64,000 bases of DNA from Clostridium sartagoforme. Its GTDB lineage: Bacteria > Bacillota > Clostridia > Clostridiales > Clostridiaceae. Position 1 is the stretch's first letter. Every line of letters begins with the position of its first letter. Shown one piece after another: positions 38,290-47,339 of the stretch. The stretch covers positions 1 through 64,000 of the forward strand of contig NZ_SRYR01000011.1 of assembly GCF_004794105.1 (NCBI RefSeq), read 5' to 3'. The notes beneath the pieces were generated by a model. The model saw only the letters and a program-made list of their open reading frames with translations. It was not told the origin of the DNA and searched no databases. Both the position numbers and the translations under genes were made by a program.

Positions 38290-39465
38290 ATGGCAAGTAA
38301 GTTTTATTTACATAAAGGAAAAAATAAGAGAGCTGAACAAGGCAGACCTTGGATATATATTGATGAGATAAATGAATATGATGGTGACTATGAAAATGGT
38401 GATATAGTTGAAGTTTATAACCATAAAGGATTCTTTATAGGTAAAGGCTATATTAACGATAGAAGTAAAATAACAATTAGAATAATGACTAGAAATATAG
38501 AAGAAGAAATTGATTATGATTTCTTTAAAAGAAGATTTGAAGCTGCCTATGATTACAGAAAAACTGTTATAGACACTTCTTCTTGTAGACTTATCTTTGG
38601 TGAAGCTGACTTTTTACCAGGTCTTACAGTAGATAAATTTGAAGATTACTATGTAATTCAAATATCTACATTAGGAATGGATCAGTATAGAGATATTGTA
38701 GTAAAAATATTAGTTAATGAATTTGGAGCTAAAGGTGTTTATGAAAGAAGTGATATTAAGACTAGAGAAATCGAAGGTCTTGAGCAAACTAAAGGCTTCT
38801 TAACTGAACCTTTTGATACTAATATTGAAATTATTGAAAATGGTGTTAAATACATAGTTGATTTAGAAAATGGTCAAAAAACAGGTTTCTTCCTAGACCA
38901 AAAAGAAAATAGAGCAGCTATGCATAGAATTTGTAAGGGCAGAGATGTATTAGATTGCTTTACTCATACTGGATCTTTTGCATTAAATGCAGGAATAGCT
39001 GGCGCTAAATCTGTTTTAGGTATTGATGTATCTCAACATGCCATAGATTGTGCTACAAGAAATGCAGAACTTAACAACTTGCAAGATACTGTTAAATTTG
39101 AGTGTCATAATGCTTTTAATGTTCTTGGCGATTGGTCAAGAGAAGGTAGACAATTTGATGTGGTTATTTTAGATCCACCAGCTTTTACTAAATCAAGGAA
39201 TACAATTAATGCTGCTATTAGAGGATATAAAGAAATAAACCTTAGAGGTTTAAAAATGGTTAAACCAGGCGGCTACTTTGCAACTTGTTCTTGTTCACAT
39301 TATATGAGTGAAGAACAATTAAAGAAAACAGTTCTAGAAGCAGCTCATGATGCTAGAAGAACCTTAAGACAAGTAGAAGTAAGAACTCAAAGTTCAGACC
39401 ATCCAATATTATGGGGTTCTGATGAATCTTATTATTTAAAGTTCTTCATATTCCAAGTAGTTTAA
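38290..39465 (+). CDS. rlmI: 23S rRNA m5C methyltransferase, RlmI-like
   Basis: A 391-residue SAM-dependent methyltransferase. An N-terminal PUA domain (1-75: ENGDIVEVYNHKGFFIGKGY) recognises RNA, a middle domain follows, and the Rossmann part (about 205-391) has motif I LDCFTHTGSFALNAG, the catalytic-region DPPAFTKS, and SCSHYMSEEQL with a conserved cysteine. This is the RlmI/YccW family; the E. coli member methylates C1962 of 23S rRNA. Clostridial members may differ in target. Single gene with AAGGAGC upstream and a terminator after it. Confidence 0.9.
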   Translation: MASKFYLHKGKNKRAEQGRPWIYIDEINEYDGDYENGDIVEVYNHKGFFIGKGYINDRSKITIRIMTRNIEEEIDYDFFKRRFEAAYDYRKTVIDTSSCRLIFGEADFLPGLTVDKFEDYYVIQISTLGMDQYRDIVVKILVNEFGAKGVYERSDIKTREIEGLEQTKGFLTEPFDTNIEIIENGVKYIVDLENGQKTGFFLDQKENRAAMHRICKGRDVLDCFTHTGSFALNAGIAGAKSVLGIDVSQHAIDCATRNAELNNLQDTVKFECHNAFNVLGDWSREGRQFDVVILDPPAFTKSRNTINAAIRGYKEINLRGLKMVKPGGYFATCSCSHYMSEEQLKKTVLEAAHDARRTLRQVEVRTQSSDHPILWGSDESYYLKFFIFQVV

Positions 39466-39493
39466 ACTCAATGAAGTAAATTCACCTTAATAT

Positions 39494-39528
39494 AAAGGGT
39501 CTGTTTCATTAGAACAGACCCTTTTTTA
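39494..39528 (+). terminator. Terminator of the rlmI-like gene
   Basis: A 12-bp stem AAAGGGTCTGTT / AACAGACCCTTT (39494-39505 with 39512-39523), followed by T residues. Confidence 0.92.
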
Positions 39529-39621
39529 ATTAACAATTAACAGTTAACAATTATTGATGTAATTCTTTCAGAATCACTAAAAATTATTTATTTTTAATTT
39601 TTCACTGTGCTGCAAGCACCT

Positions 39622-40158
39622 TTATATTAATCCCTTTTCTTCAAAATAAGCTTCTACTTCAAGCCAATTATTTACACGAATATAATCGTAATCCTTATCT
39701 AAATTATGATAAGCTGAAAATAATAATCCCTTGCCAGAAAAAACTCTTAAATTTTCAAGTGAATCATCAATTAAATAATCTGTATTAATAATAGACTTAT
39801 CACCACAAAAAACATAATGCTTCTGATCAATAAATGGAAAATTACTTTTCAACCAATCAATTTTTCCATGAATGCTATTAGAAAAATGCATAGCTGCTGT
39901 TACAATAAATATTTCATGCTTCTTTGCTAAGCGTTCAATAACTCTCTTAGAATCTGGCATAACCTTCATATCTCTGAAAAAATCAGCATTATTCCTTATG
40001 AACACCATAGCGTCCTCATATTCAGGATACTTTTGTGTTACATATCCATTACCAACCTCTTCTTGAGTAACCTCTTTATTAAATAACTTATTAAATGTTC
40101 GCAAATCCTTCTCAGAAAAATCTGCAATTACCTCGTCCATATCTATGGCAATCCTCAT
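39622..40158 (-). CDS. 5'(3')-deoxyribonucleotidase, NT5C type
   Basis: A 178-residue HAD-fold phosphatase. The motif-I aspartates are in IAIDMDEVIADF (residues 3-14), motif II is IVTAAM, and motif IV is DYLIDDSLENL. The compact size and DMDEV start fit 5'-nucleotidases of the NT5C family that act on (deoxy)nucleoside monophosphates. Single gene; a short hairpin GTGCT/AGCAC with a T-poor tail (39605-39617) follows it. Physiological substrate not known. Confidence 0.85.
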   Translation of the reverse strand: MRIAIDMDEVIADFSEKDLRTFNKLFNKEVTQEEVGNGYVTQKYPEYEDAMVFIRNNADFFRDMKVMPDSKRVIERLAKKHEIFIVTAAMHFSNSIHGKIDWLKSNFPFIDQKHYVFCGDKSIINTDYLIDDSLENLRVFSGKGLLFSAYHNLDKDYDYIRVNNWLEVEAYFEEKGLI

Positions 40159-40281
40159 TTGTAATCCCCCTTACCTTTTTATTATGAATTAACACTTATA
40201 TAATAACTTATAATAAAGGAAAATTAAACCACACGTAAAATGTTTTCATAACTTGATTATCTTTGCGATTATATTAGCATT

Positions 40282-40839
40282 TTATGACACATAGTCTTCA
40301 GCAAGGATTCCATACATAGAGTAATCGCATATACCTTGATTATTTATATCAGCTTGTCTCATTGTTCCTTCATATTTCATTCCACATTTCATCATTACCT
40401 TGCCTGAATTAGGATTATTAGGGTCATGTCTAGATTCTACCCTATTTGCCCCGACTTCCTTAATCAAATAATGAATTACAGCTTTTAATGCTTCTGAAGT
40501 CACACCTTTATTCCACCATTTTCTACTAATGCAATAGCCTATATGAAACATATTTATTTCTTCATCTTTATCTACTACACTAATACATCCTATAGGTTCA
40601 TTACCATTTTCTTTTAAGGTAATTGCCCATTGATAAAAGTCATCTTTATCATAACTATTTACCCAAGCTTTAAGGACGCCTTCTGTTACCTCTACATCTT
40701 TATGAGGAGGCCACGTTAAAAACTTAGCAACCTCTGGATCAGATGTCCAATTCTTATAAGCAGCTTCTGCATCTTCTACTTTAAATTTTCTTAAAATTAA
40801 TCTTTCAGTCTCAATGGTCTTCGTTCCTAAATTTTTCAT
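40282..40839 (-). CDS. GNAT-family N-acetyltransferase (RimJ/RimL-like)
   Basis: A 185-residue acetyltransferase. The RimJ/RimL-type start TIETERLILRKFKVEDAEAA (about 7-26) is followed by IGYCISRKWWNKGVTSEALK (motif A, acetyl-CoA binding), NRVESRHDPNNPNSGKVMMK and CGMKYEGTMRQ (motif B). Such proteins acetylate protein N-termini, ribosomal proteins or small molecules; the substrate cannot be read from sequence. No operon partner. Confidence 0.88.
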   Translation of the reverse strand: MKNLGTKTIETERLILRKFKVEDAEAAYKNWTSDPEVAKFLTWPPHKDVEVTEGVLKAWVNSYDKDDFYQWAITLKENGNEPIGCISVVDKDEEINMFHIGYCISRKWWNKGVTSEALKAVIHYLIKEVGANRVESRHDPNNPNSGKVMMKCGMKYEGTMRQADINNQGICDYSMYGILAEDYVS

Positions 40840-40932
40840 AAATTTACCTCAAATCTAATTATTTTTATGAGTAATTCACTCTTCTACAAGAATTTTCAAT
40901 ATTAAACAAATATTTTATAAGCTAACGAAAAT

Positions 40933-42006
40933 TTATAGTCTTCTGTATTTTTTTAGGGCTATCGAGTTTAATATAATAAACACTATTGCATAAACAGTTA
41001 AAATTAATAAATCCAATGATATATCACTTAAAGATGAACCTCTAAGAACCACCCCTGTTAATGCATCCGCTGCATAAGTTAATGGAAATACCTTTGATAA
41101 TCCTTGTATCCATATCGGAGACTCTCTTAATGAAAATAGTCCACAAAATAATATTTGAGGAACAATCACTATTGGTACAAACTGTATTAATTGAAATTCA
41201 TTTTTTGCAAAGGTTGAAAGCAAAGTTCCTAAAGAAAGTGAGCCAGCAGCCAACAATATATTTATTAAGAGGACTAGTAAAGGACTTCCTTTAACAGTTA
41301 TTCCAAGTACATATATCATAAAAATTTGTATAAGTATTGTTTGTATAATTACAAATACTCCAAATCCTAAGAAGTATCCCATTACTATTTCCATTCTCTT
41401 TATTGGAGTAGCCATTAATCTTTCTAAGGTTCCACTTATTCTTTCTCTTAAGAAGGCTATACCTGCTAATAAGAATACAAAGAAAAATATAAAAAAACCC
41501 ATCATCATTGGTGCTATAGAATCGAATGTAGTCATATCAGATGACCCATTTATATAGCTAAACTCATTATCTAACATCCTAATACCCATTTTAGATAAAT
41601 TTTCATTTCCTGATATCATATCCTTAGAATAATTACTAAAAGCAGTAGAAACAGCCTTTTGTACAGCTGAATTTATACTCATTTCACTTCCTTCTACTAT
41701 TGTTATTAAATCTTCATTCTCCATTTGAATTAAGGCATCGTACTCTCTATCTTTTATTTTTTCTATTAAAGATTCTTCTGAATCACTACTTTCATAGACT
41801 TCGCCTTGATTTTTCATCTCATCAATTAATGCTATTGGAATATTACTATTACTATCAATAAGTAATTTAGGATTATCAATTGTGGAATTCAATATTATAT
41901 TGAATAAAGTAAGTACAAAGATTGGAGCTATAAATAGTAATGCTAAGGATCTTTTATCACCAATAATTTGCTTAACTATTCTTTTGGCTACAGTAAAAGT
42001 TCTCAT
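40933..42006 (-). CDS. ABC-2 type exporter permease
   Basis: A permease of about 357 residues. Two ATGs lie close together: 42015 overlaps the ATPase stop (ATGAGTAA) but sits right against the GGGG of the ribosome site; 42006 has proper spacing (9 bases), so I prefer it. Order: one N-terminal membrane helix (LALLFIAPIFVLTLF), an external domain of about 120 residues, then five helices including the ABC-2 signature FLRERISGTLERLMATPI. It is the YhaP/DrrB-like partner of the ATPase upstream. The gene overlaps or abuts the ATPase, implying translational coupling. Substrate unknown. Confidence 0.9.
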   Translation of the reverse strand: MRTFTVAKRIVKQIIGDKRSLALLFIAPIFVLTLFNIILNSTIDNPKLLIDSNSNIPIALIDEMKNQGEVYESSDSEESLIEKIKDREYDALIQMENEDLITIVEGSEMSINSAVQKAVSTAFSNYSKDMISGNENLSKMGIRMLDNEFSYINGSSDMTTFDSIAPMMMGFFIFFFVFLLAGIAFLRERISGTLERLMATPIKRMEIVMGYFLGFGVFVIIQTILIQIFMIYVLGITVKGSPLLVLLINILLAAGSLSLGTLLSTFAKNEFQLIQFVPIVIVPQILFCGLFSLRESPIWIQGLSKVFPLTYAADALTGVVLRGSSLSDISLDLLILTVYAIVFIILNSIALKKYRRL

Positions 42007-42007
42007 C

Positions 42008-42742
42008 TTACTCATCCCCTTTTTCTCTACTATAGAATAAAAATGCATCCTCTATAGTTTTTCCGCCTGAGGATTCTATTATCTCTTTTGGTGTACCTTC
42101 TGATATAATTTCTCCATCCCTAATTAAAGCTAACTTATCACATTTATATGCTTCATCCATAACATGAGTAGTTACTATAATAGTCCTTCCAGCATTCTTT
42201 ATTCTCTCAAATTCATCCCAGAATTTTTTTCTAAGAATAGGATCTATCCCTACGGTAGGCTCATCTAAAATCAATAATTTAGGGTTATGAAGAAGAGCTA
42301 TTGCTAATGAAAGCCTTCTTTTCATTCCTCCAGAATAATTTTTAACTGCTTTATTAAAATCTTTATCTAGATTAACTAATCTTAAAACTTCCATAGCTCT
42401 TTCTTTAGCTGCTTCACCTTTAATTCCATATAATTCTCCAAAGAATAAAACATTATCAAGTGCTGATATATCATCATATAAAGCATCACTTTGAGCCATA
42501 TATCCTATATCTTTTGAAACATCTAATGTTGGCATCTTATTGTCAAACACTTTAACTTCACCTTTATCTACTTCTTTCATCCCAATAATAACTTTAACTA
42601 AAGTAGTCTTTCCAGCTCCAGATGGACCTAGCAGTCCTATTATTTCACCCTCTTTAATCTTTATATCTACATTACTTAATATCCTTGTTTTATTGTAAGT
42701 AACATCAATATTGGCAACATCTACGACAACACCTTTATTCAT
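42008..42742 (-). CDS. ABC transporter ATPase (drug/polymer exporter type)
   Basis: A 244-residue ATPase from the ATG at 42742, which has AGAGGTGA upstream (a GTG three codons earlier is less likely). Walker A GPSGAGKTT, Q-loop YMAQSDALYDD, signature YSGGMKRRLSLA, Walker B LLILDEPTVGIDP and H-loop VTTHVMDEA are intact. This is the DrrA/CcmA-like class that pairs with ABC-2 permeases, and that gene follows directly. No accessory membrane-fusion gene is present. Confidence 0.93.
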   Translation of the reverse strand: MNKGVVVDVANIDVTYNKTRILSNVDIKIKEGEIIGLLGPSGAGKTTLVKVIIGMKEVDKGEVKVFDNKMPTLDVSKDIGYMAQSDALYDDISALDNVLFFGELYGIKGEAAKERAMEVLRLVNLDKDFNKAVKNYSGGMKRRLSLAIALLHNPKLLILDEPTVGIDPILRKKFWDEFERIKNAGRTIIVTTHVMDEAYKCDKLALIRDGEIISEGTPKEIIESSGGKTIEDAFLFYSREKGDE

Positions 42743-42892
42743 TTTATTCACCTCTTAATATAACCTGTCTTCATAGTATCACTAAATAGAAAATTTGTGA
42801 ATAAATGTATAAGTTTTAATAAATAAAACTCATTAGTTAAATATACTAGTTAATACGACAATGATTTTCTCATTTTCATACCTAATACAAAT

Positions 42893-42985
42893 AAAAAAAC
42901 ACCAGTTTAAAAGATAATCTAAGGCGCTATCTCACAATTTATTACTCTTGTGTGATAGCCCTTAAATTTTTATAAACTGATGTTA
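42893..42985 (-). terminator. Two-tier terminator after the CAP-domain gene
   Basis: On the minus strand CATCAGTTTA pairs with TAAACTGGTG around an inner hairpin (GGCTATC.CACAA with TTGTG.GATAGC, about 42928-42963), and seven T follow. The outer stem is unusual in enclosing a second complete stem. Confidence 0.78.
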
Positions 42986-43016
42986 TTATAAAAAATAATT
43001 TTTTTATTGTATCTTC

Positions 43017-43862
43017 TTATCTATAGAACTCTTGTGTTGCATAATAAGTATTACCTATTTTATATACACCTACTCCTATACTGGTAAAGTTAGTAGATAA
43101 AATATTAGCTCTATGCCCAGATGAATTCATCCAATTATTCATAAATTCTGTTGCTAATCCTTCATTACCTCTTTTACCTTGAATATAGGCTATATTTTCT
43201 CCCCAAGAATTATATGAAACACCATCGGCTTTCATTGTATCTGTTATTAGTTTTCCCTGAGGATCTTCGTGAGAAAAATATCCTTTTTCCCCCATATCAG
43301 CTGACTTAATCCTAGCATATTTCTCCATGGTAGTATTATAACTTAATCCTGGAAGACCCGCTGCAGCTCTTTCTGAATTTACTCTTTGGTAAATTAACTG
43401 TTCAATTTCTGCTGCAAAATTATTATCACTAGGTGCTGATTGTGCACTTGGATTCTCTGGAGTACCAGTTGAGCCACTATTATTTCCACTATTTGCTTGA
43501 GGTGGCAATGGATTTACACTAGGATTCTTTTCTGGATTACTTGGAGTGACTCCTCCAGTTGATCCATTATTATTTGAATTATTATTATTCTCATTACCAT
43601 TTGAAGGATTATTATTTTCAGTAGACCCTCCACCATTATTTTCATGAGAAGCATTTGGTGGATTATTACTGCTATTAGGTGTATTTGAATTCTTCTCTTT
43701 ATTTTCTTTTTCAACCTGATTAGAAGAATTTTTGTCTTTTTCTTCAACTTTAGCAATATCACCTGGAGTTTGTTTATTTGAGTACATAAAATACGCACCT
43801 ACACCTAAAACTACAATAACTCCTAATGATACTATAATCGTTACTATCCTAGACTTGCTCAT
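43017..43862 (-). CDS. CAP/SCP-domain secreted or anchored protein (YkwD-like)
   Basis: The best start is the ATG at 43862, with AAAGGAGG 7 bases upstream, giving 281 residues; a frame extending to 43943 lacks this. An N-terminal membrane anchor (VTIIVSLGVIVVLGVGAYFM) is followed by a low-complexity linker of about 110 residues rich in N, S, G and P. The C-terminal CAP domain (about 160-281) contains INxxRxxxGLPGL-like YQRVNSERAAAGLPGLSYN, GENIAY and GHRANIL. CAP proteins of this type are common on clostridial and Bacillus cell surfaces and spores; function unknown. A long palindrome lies in its leader (43900-43928). Confidence 0.88.
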   Translation of the reverse strand: MSKSRIVTIIVSLGVIVVLGVGAYFMYSNKQTPGDIAKVEEKDKNSSNQVEKENKEKNSNTPNSSNNPPNASHENNGGGSTENNNPSNGNENNNNSNNNGSTGGVTPSNPEKNPSVNPLPPQANSGNNSGSTGTPENPSAQSAPSDNNFAAEIEQLIYQRVNSERAAAGLPGLSYNTTMEKYARIKSADMGEKGYFSHEDPQGKLITDTMKADGVSYNSWGENIAYIQGKRGNEGLATEFMNNWMNSSGHRANILSTNFTSIGVGVYKIGNTYYATQEFYR

Positions 43863-43899
43863 AAGATTTCCTCCTTTAAGCTTTTTCTTCATCTGGTCT

Positions 43900-43928
43900 G
43901 ATAATTTTATCATAATAAAATCATTATC
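43900..43928. promoter_or_regulatory. Long inverted repeat in the CAP gene leader
   Basis: GATAAT, then TTTATCATAATAAAA, then TCATTATC form an extended imperfect palindrome (inner arms ATTTTAT / ATAAAAT). It lies 38-66 bases upstream of the CAP start codon. It could be an operator or an RNA hairpin; the GATAAT/ATTATC ends recall Fur half-sites. Confidence 0.45.
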
Positions 43929-44015
43929 TAAATATGAGGTCATTTGTAATTGTTGAAACTTTTCTACCTATTACCACTATTTATTCTACATAGATTTTTT
44001 TTCAACTTTTTATGC

Positions 44016-44055
44016 AAAAAAAATAGAAATGGCCAAAGTTGCCTTTAGCCATTTC
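44016..44055 (-). terminator. Terminator of the candidate sRNA (and possibly comB)
   Basis: GAAATGGC.AAAG pairs with CTTT.GCCATTTC around a 4-base loop, and the minus strand continues with TTTTTTTT. Confidence 0.9.
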
Positions 44056-44163
44056 CTCGAAATAAATTCTATAATATAGGAGTTTAATTTATACTGTATA
44101 TTATTAGAAGTGTGGAGCTTTTAATAATATATTTAAATCCTAACTGATATTGATTATCAATCT
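44016..44163 (-). ncRNA. Candidate Fur-regulated small RNA
   Basis: A promoter (44170-44198) and a Fur-type box at its start lead into about 148 bases ending at a strong terminator (stem 44026-44038 with 44043-44055, then eight T). The only frame of note is a 16-codon one that overlaps the terminator (GAGGAAATGGCT start, MAKGNFGHFYFF...). No gene is close enough downstream on this strand without crossing the terminator. This resembles iron-responsive sRNA loci by layout; no family recognised. Confidence 0.5.
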
Positions 44164-44198
44164 AATATTATAATATATCTTTTCCCTAAGATTGTCAA
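44145..44198 (-). promoter_or_regulatory. Promoter with Fur-type box for the candidate sRNA
   Basis: On the minus strand: -35 TTGACA (44193-44198), 17-base spacer, -10 TATTAT (44170-44175). TGATATTGATTATCA (plus strand, 44145-44159) fits the 7-1-7 Fur box TGATAAT-N-ATTATCA with one mismatch and covers the first transcribed bases. Confidence 0.62.
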
Positions 44199-44256
44199 TA
44201 AAAATTTTCAAATTATTTAACAATTTAAATAATTTATTTTTTTAAGTGACTTTCTA

Positions 44257-44988
44257 TTATAATTTTATACTTCTAGACCTCTTATCTACTCTAGGAACTA
44301 CATCTATTATGTCCTTTTTACAGCAATATTCTAGATCATTATTTAATCCAAGTTCCATTAAAATATTATAATGTCTTGCATTTTTAATAAAATCAATTAT
44401 ATTAAGATTATTTTCATAAATATATTTTGCAGTTTTAGATATATCTGAAATTTCATATTTATTTTTTTCTTCACCTTCACATAATAAACTAATCATATAT
44501 CCCGAACATATAAAGTCATCCATGGAAAACTCTCCATTAGTTCCTGCATTTATAAATACTACATCTTTATTTATTTCTTTTACTAACTTAATAACAGCTT
44601 TAGAATTAATCATTGCCCCGATTAAAATTTCCTCTGAGTTTAAACTTAAATTTATGGCTCTAGTTCCATTTGTGGTACTTAAAATTATACTCTTTCCTTC
44701 TACCTTTTCAGCTGTATATTCTAAAGGTGAATTAGAAAAATCAAATCTTTCTATTCTTACTGCTTTTCTTTCTCCACCAAGTAAAGGGCTAATTCCTTCA
44801 GCTACTAACTCATTCTTCTTACTAAAGGCTTCTTCTACCGTTAATATAGGAAATACTTCTTTTGCTTTATTATTTAATGCTGTAACTATAACTGATGTAG
44901 CTCTTAACATATCTATAACTACAACTACTTTTCCCCTTAAGTCCTCTTCTTTTATATTATCAGCTGATATTATTAAATCTACCTTCAT
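44257..44988 (-). CDS. comB: 2-phosphosulfolactate phosphatase family (ComB-like)
   Basis: A 243-residue member of the ComB family. The block GKVVVVIDMLRATSVIVTAL (about 19-38), LLGGERKAVRIERFDFSNSP (about 89-108), SIILSTTNGTRAI and the C-terminal DVVPRVDKRSRSIKL are characteristic. In methanogens ComB removes phosphate from 2-phosphosulfolactate in coenzyme M synthesis. Clostridia do not make coenzyme M, so the true substrate here is unknown and the name reflects family only. GGGGGAG precedes the ATG. Confidence 0.85.
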   Translation of the reverse strand: MKVDLIISADNIKEEDLRGKVVVVIDMLRATSVIVTALNNKAKEVFPILTVEEAFSKKNELVAEGISPLLGGERKAVRIERFDFSNSPLEYTAEKVEGKSIILSTTNGTRAINLSLNSEEILIGAMINSKAVIKLVKEINKDVVFINAGTNGEFSMDDFICSGYMISLLCEGEEKNKYEISDISKTAKYIYENNLNIIDFIKNARHYNILMELGLNNDLEYCCKKDIIDVVPRVDKRSRSIKL

Positions 44989-45009
44989 TAAATCTCCCCC
45001 TGAGCTAAA

Positions 45010-45933
45010 CTATTTAAAGTTCTTTCCTTGCCAAATATCATTATCTTCTAAGGCTTTATCTATAGCATTTAATACTTCCCATTTCTTTAAGCTCCACATA
45101 GGTCCTATTAACATTTCCCTAGGTGCATCACCTGTCAGTCTATGAACTACCATATCTTCAGGCAGCATAGACACACCCTTGCATATTAAATCTATATATT
45201 GCTCTTGAGTCAGTAATTTTAATTCACCATTCTCATATTGCTCTACCATTTTTGTACCTTCCATCAAGTGAAGCAGGTGGAACTTAATTCCCTTAGCTCC
45301 TGAATGAGCTATATAATCTACTGTCTTTAACATATCTTCTTCAGTTTCACCTGGAAGTCCAAATATTGTATGAACTACTACCTCTATATTTCTATCTAAT
45401 AATCTCTTAAGTGTATTATCAAATACTTCAAAGTCATATCCTCTATTAAAGTTTCTCGCGGTTTCATCATTTACAGTTTGTAAACCTAGCTCTACTATTA
45501 AATATATCTTTTCATTTAATTCACTTAAAAATTCAAGTACGTCATCATCAATACAGTCTGGTCTAGTGGCTATAGATAAGGCAACTACATTCTTTTGAGC
45601 TAAAGCTTCTTGATATTTTCTTCTAAGTTCTTCAACTGGTGCATATGTATTTGTGTATGCCTGAAAATAAGCAATTAGCTTTCCATCCTTCCACTTTTTC
45701 TCCATCATATCTTTTCTATCTTCAAATTGCTTAGTTATTGATAATGTTCTGCTTCCTGCAAAGTCCCCTGATCCCCTTGCACTACAGAATGTACATCCAC
45801 CTTTTGCAACTTTTCCATCTCTATTAGGACAAGTAAATCCCCCGTCTAAAGATATTTTATATACTTTTTCGTTAAATTTATTTCTAAGATAATAGTTTAA
45901 GCTATGATATCTTTTATCATTCCATTTTTTCAT
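45010..45933 (-). CDS. TIGR01212-family radical SAM protein (YtqA-like)
   Basis: The start is set at the ATG 45933 (TTTGGAGG upstream), giving 307 residues. The iron-sulfur cysteines are Cys35, Cys47 and Cys50 in GGFTCPNRDGKVAKGGCTFC, a C-x11-C-x2-C arrangement shared with the Elp3-like branch. SARGSGDF follows, as is typical for TIGR01212 proteins. The C-terminal LTGDAPREMLIGPMWSLKK is also diagnostic. A tRNA-modification role is suspected for this family but I do not claim it. It is 21 bases upstream of comB and likely cotranscribed. Confidence 0.9.
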   Translation of the reverse strand: MKKWNDKRYHSLNYYLRNKFNEKVYKISLDGGFTCPNRDGKVAKGGCTFCSARGSGDFAGSRTLSITKQFEDRKDMMEKKWKDGKLIAYFQAYTNTYAPVEELRRKYQEALAQKNVVALSIATRPDCIDDDVLEFLSELNEKIYLIVELGLQTVNDETARNFNRGYDFEVFDNTLKRLLDRNIEVVVHTIFGLPGETEEDMLKTVDYIAHSGAKGIKFHLLHLMEGTKMVEQYENGELKLLTQEQYIDLICKGVSMLPEDMVVHRLTGDAPREMLIGPMWSLKKWEVLNAIDKALEDNDIWQGKNFK

Positions 45934-46013
45934 AATTTCCTCCAAAAATAAAAGTACCACTTTATTTAAGTCGTACTTTTATTCTACTACAATATTCACA
46001 TATGTTAAGTATT

Positions 46014-47114
46014 TTATGTACTTTTTTTGATTTCTTTTCCTTCTATTGAAACATCATACTCACCTAATTTTTCTGCATTTATATCCTTAGCCCCTAACTT
46101 ACCACCTACTGATATTTTAAAGTCCTCTTTATCAAAATTAATTAGGGATATATTATAGGTATCCGCTGGAAACTCCTTATCAAAGTCGAGGTCTACTAGT
46201 TCTCCATTTTCGCCATTATAAACTTTAATTCTTCTTACTAAGTTAGAGTTTAGATATTCTACTATTAAAAATCCCTCTTCTTTTGTAAATACTAAGTTAT
46301 CTATTTTTATATTTCTTAGTAAATCAAGTGGTATTACTTTTTTAGCTATTGGTTTGTCTAAAGCATCTTCTAAATTAACTTCAGTGCTTCCTTCTTTATT
46401 AGGATTAGATTCATTTGCTCCTCCTTGGGTTGCCTTACTTTCTTCTATATATGCAATTGATAAGAATGTCTTATTTCCACCCGTGGTAGAAATAGCTACT
46501 TTTTTCCCCTTATATCCTAAGGCTACTGGCCCAAAGGCTTCTGCTTCTACCTTTTCCTTATGTAACATAAGTTCATTTCTTCTTAAGTAAACATCCTTAG
46601 GCATATTACTTAAAGAAACTATTAAATCACTTTTTCCACCATCTTCACCAATGATTCTTAATGAGTTATTCTTAACAAAGACTTGCATCTTATTCATAGC
46701 TTTAATTTCATCTATTTTATAGTCTTCTCCATCCTTTATAACTTTAATTGCAAAGTTATCCAAATCACATTTTGGCTCAGATGAAGAATTTCTAATAACA
46801 TTAAAAGTAATAAATACTGATTTACTAGATGCTTCAATAAGTGCTTCAGGTTCAAAAGATATTATTTTTGATGTTCCTGTTGTTATTTCATTATTATTTT
46901 TTAATAGGTTTTCTGTGCAAAGAGAGTTAGCCTCTTCAATATTATCATTTCTAATTAAGCCAAGATATTTATCTGATAGTTCATATGCCTTTTTAGGCTT
47001 AAATAAATCTACTTCCACATCTGAAGATTGATAATATGAGCATCCTGAAAAAATATATAGATTTAATATTATTAAGGACAGTATATACATTATTTTATTT
47101 TTTTTATATTTCAA
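46014..47114 (-). CDS. Predicted lipoprotein, unknown function
   Basis: The start is taken as TTG at 47114, which has AAGGAG 7 bases upstream; a GTG three codons earlier overlaps that site. The product has 366 residues. Its signal peptide ends in IFSGC (Cys25), a clear lipobox. The mature part is largely beta-strand with charged residues; a short linker rich in G, N, S and E (about 225-240) splits two domains. A weak resemblance to stress/sporulation lipoproteins was considered but not supported. Single gene divergent from the YkvI transporter. Confidence 0.75.
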   Translation of the reverse strand: MKYKKNKIMYILSLIILNLYIFSGCSYYQSSDVEVDLFKPKKAYELSDKYLGLIRNDNIEEANSLCTENLLKNNNEITTGTSKIISFEPEALIEASSKSVFITFNVIRNSSSEPKCDLDNFAIKVIKDGEDYKIDEIKAMNKMQVFVKNNSLRIIGEDGGKSDLIVSLSNMPKDVYLRRNELMLHKEKVEAEAFGPVALGYKGKKVAISTTGGNKTFLSIAYIEESKATQGGANESNPNKEGSTEVNLEDALDKPIAKKVIPLDLLRNIKIDNLVFTKEEGFLIVEYLNSNLVRRIKVYNGENGELVDLDFDKEFPADTYNISLINFDKEDFKISVGGKLGAKDINAEKLGEYDVSIEGKEIKKST

Positions 47115-47339
47115 AGCTATCACTCCTTAAATGGTCCTTAAGGTTATTTTCCCTAAGTTTAGATAGCTTATTCATCTTTAAAGTAATAACTTTATTTCAT
47201 ATTCAATTAGAATAGACATTATAATTATTATTCTTCATTTTAAATATCAAAATAATTATTACGAAAAATAGCCCGCTAAAGAATAAAAATTTAATAAATC
47301 CTATATATTGTTAGTATAGATGAAGTAGGGGGATTAAAA

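Noticed and set aside
39526..39620. AT-rich run with repeated TTAACAATTAACAGTTAACAATT-like words after the rlmI-like gene, considered as a repeat array
   Set aside because: Words are short, overlapping and imperfect; consistent with low-complexity intergenic DNA. No spacer regularity, so no CRISPR or direct-repeat array.
43514..43798. Overlapping frames in the Asn/Ser-rich linker of the CAP-domain gene
   Set aside because: They arise from low-complexity AAT/TCA-type codons in other frames, have no ribosome site and no recognisable protein.
44257..44988. ComB-like gene taken as evidence of coenzyme M synthesis
   Set aside because: No other coenzyme M genes are nearby and the organism type does not make it; kept as family name only.
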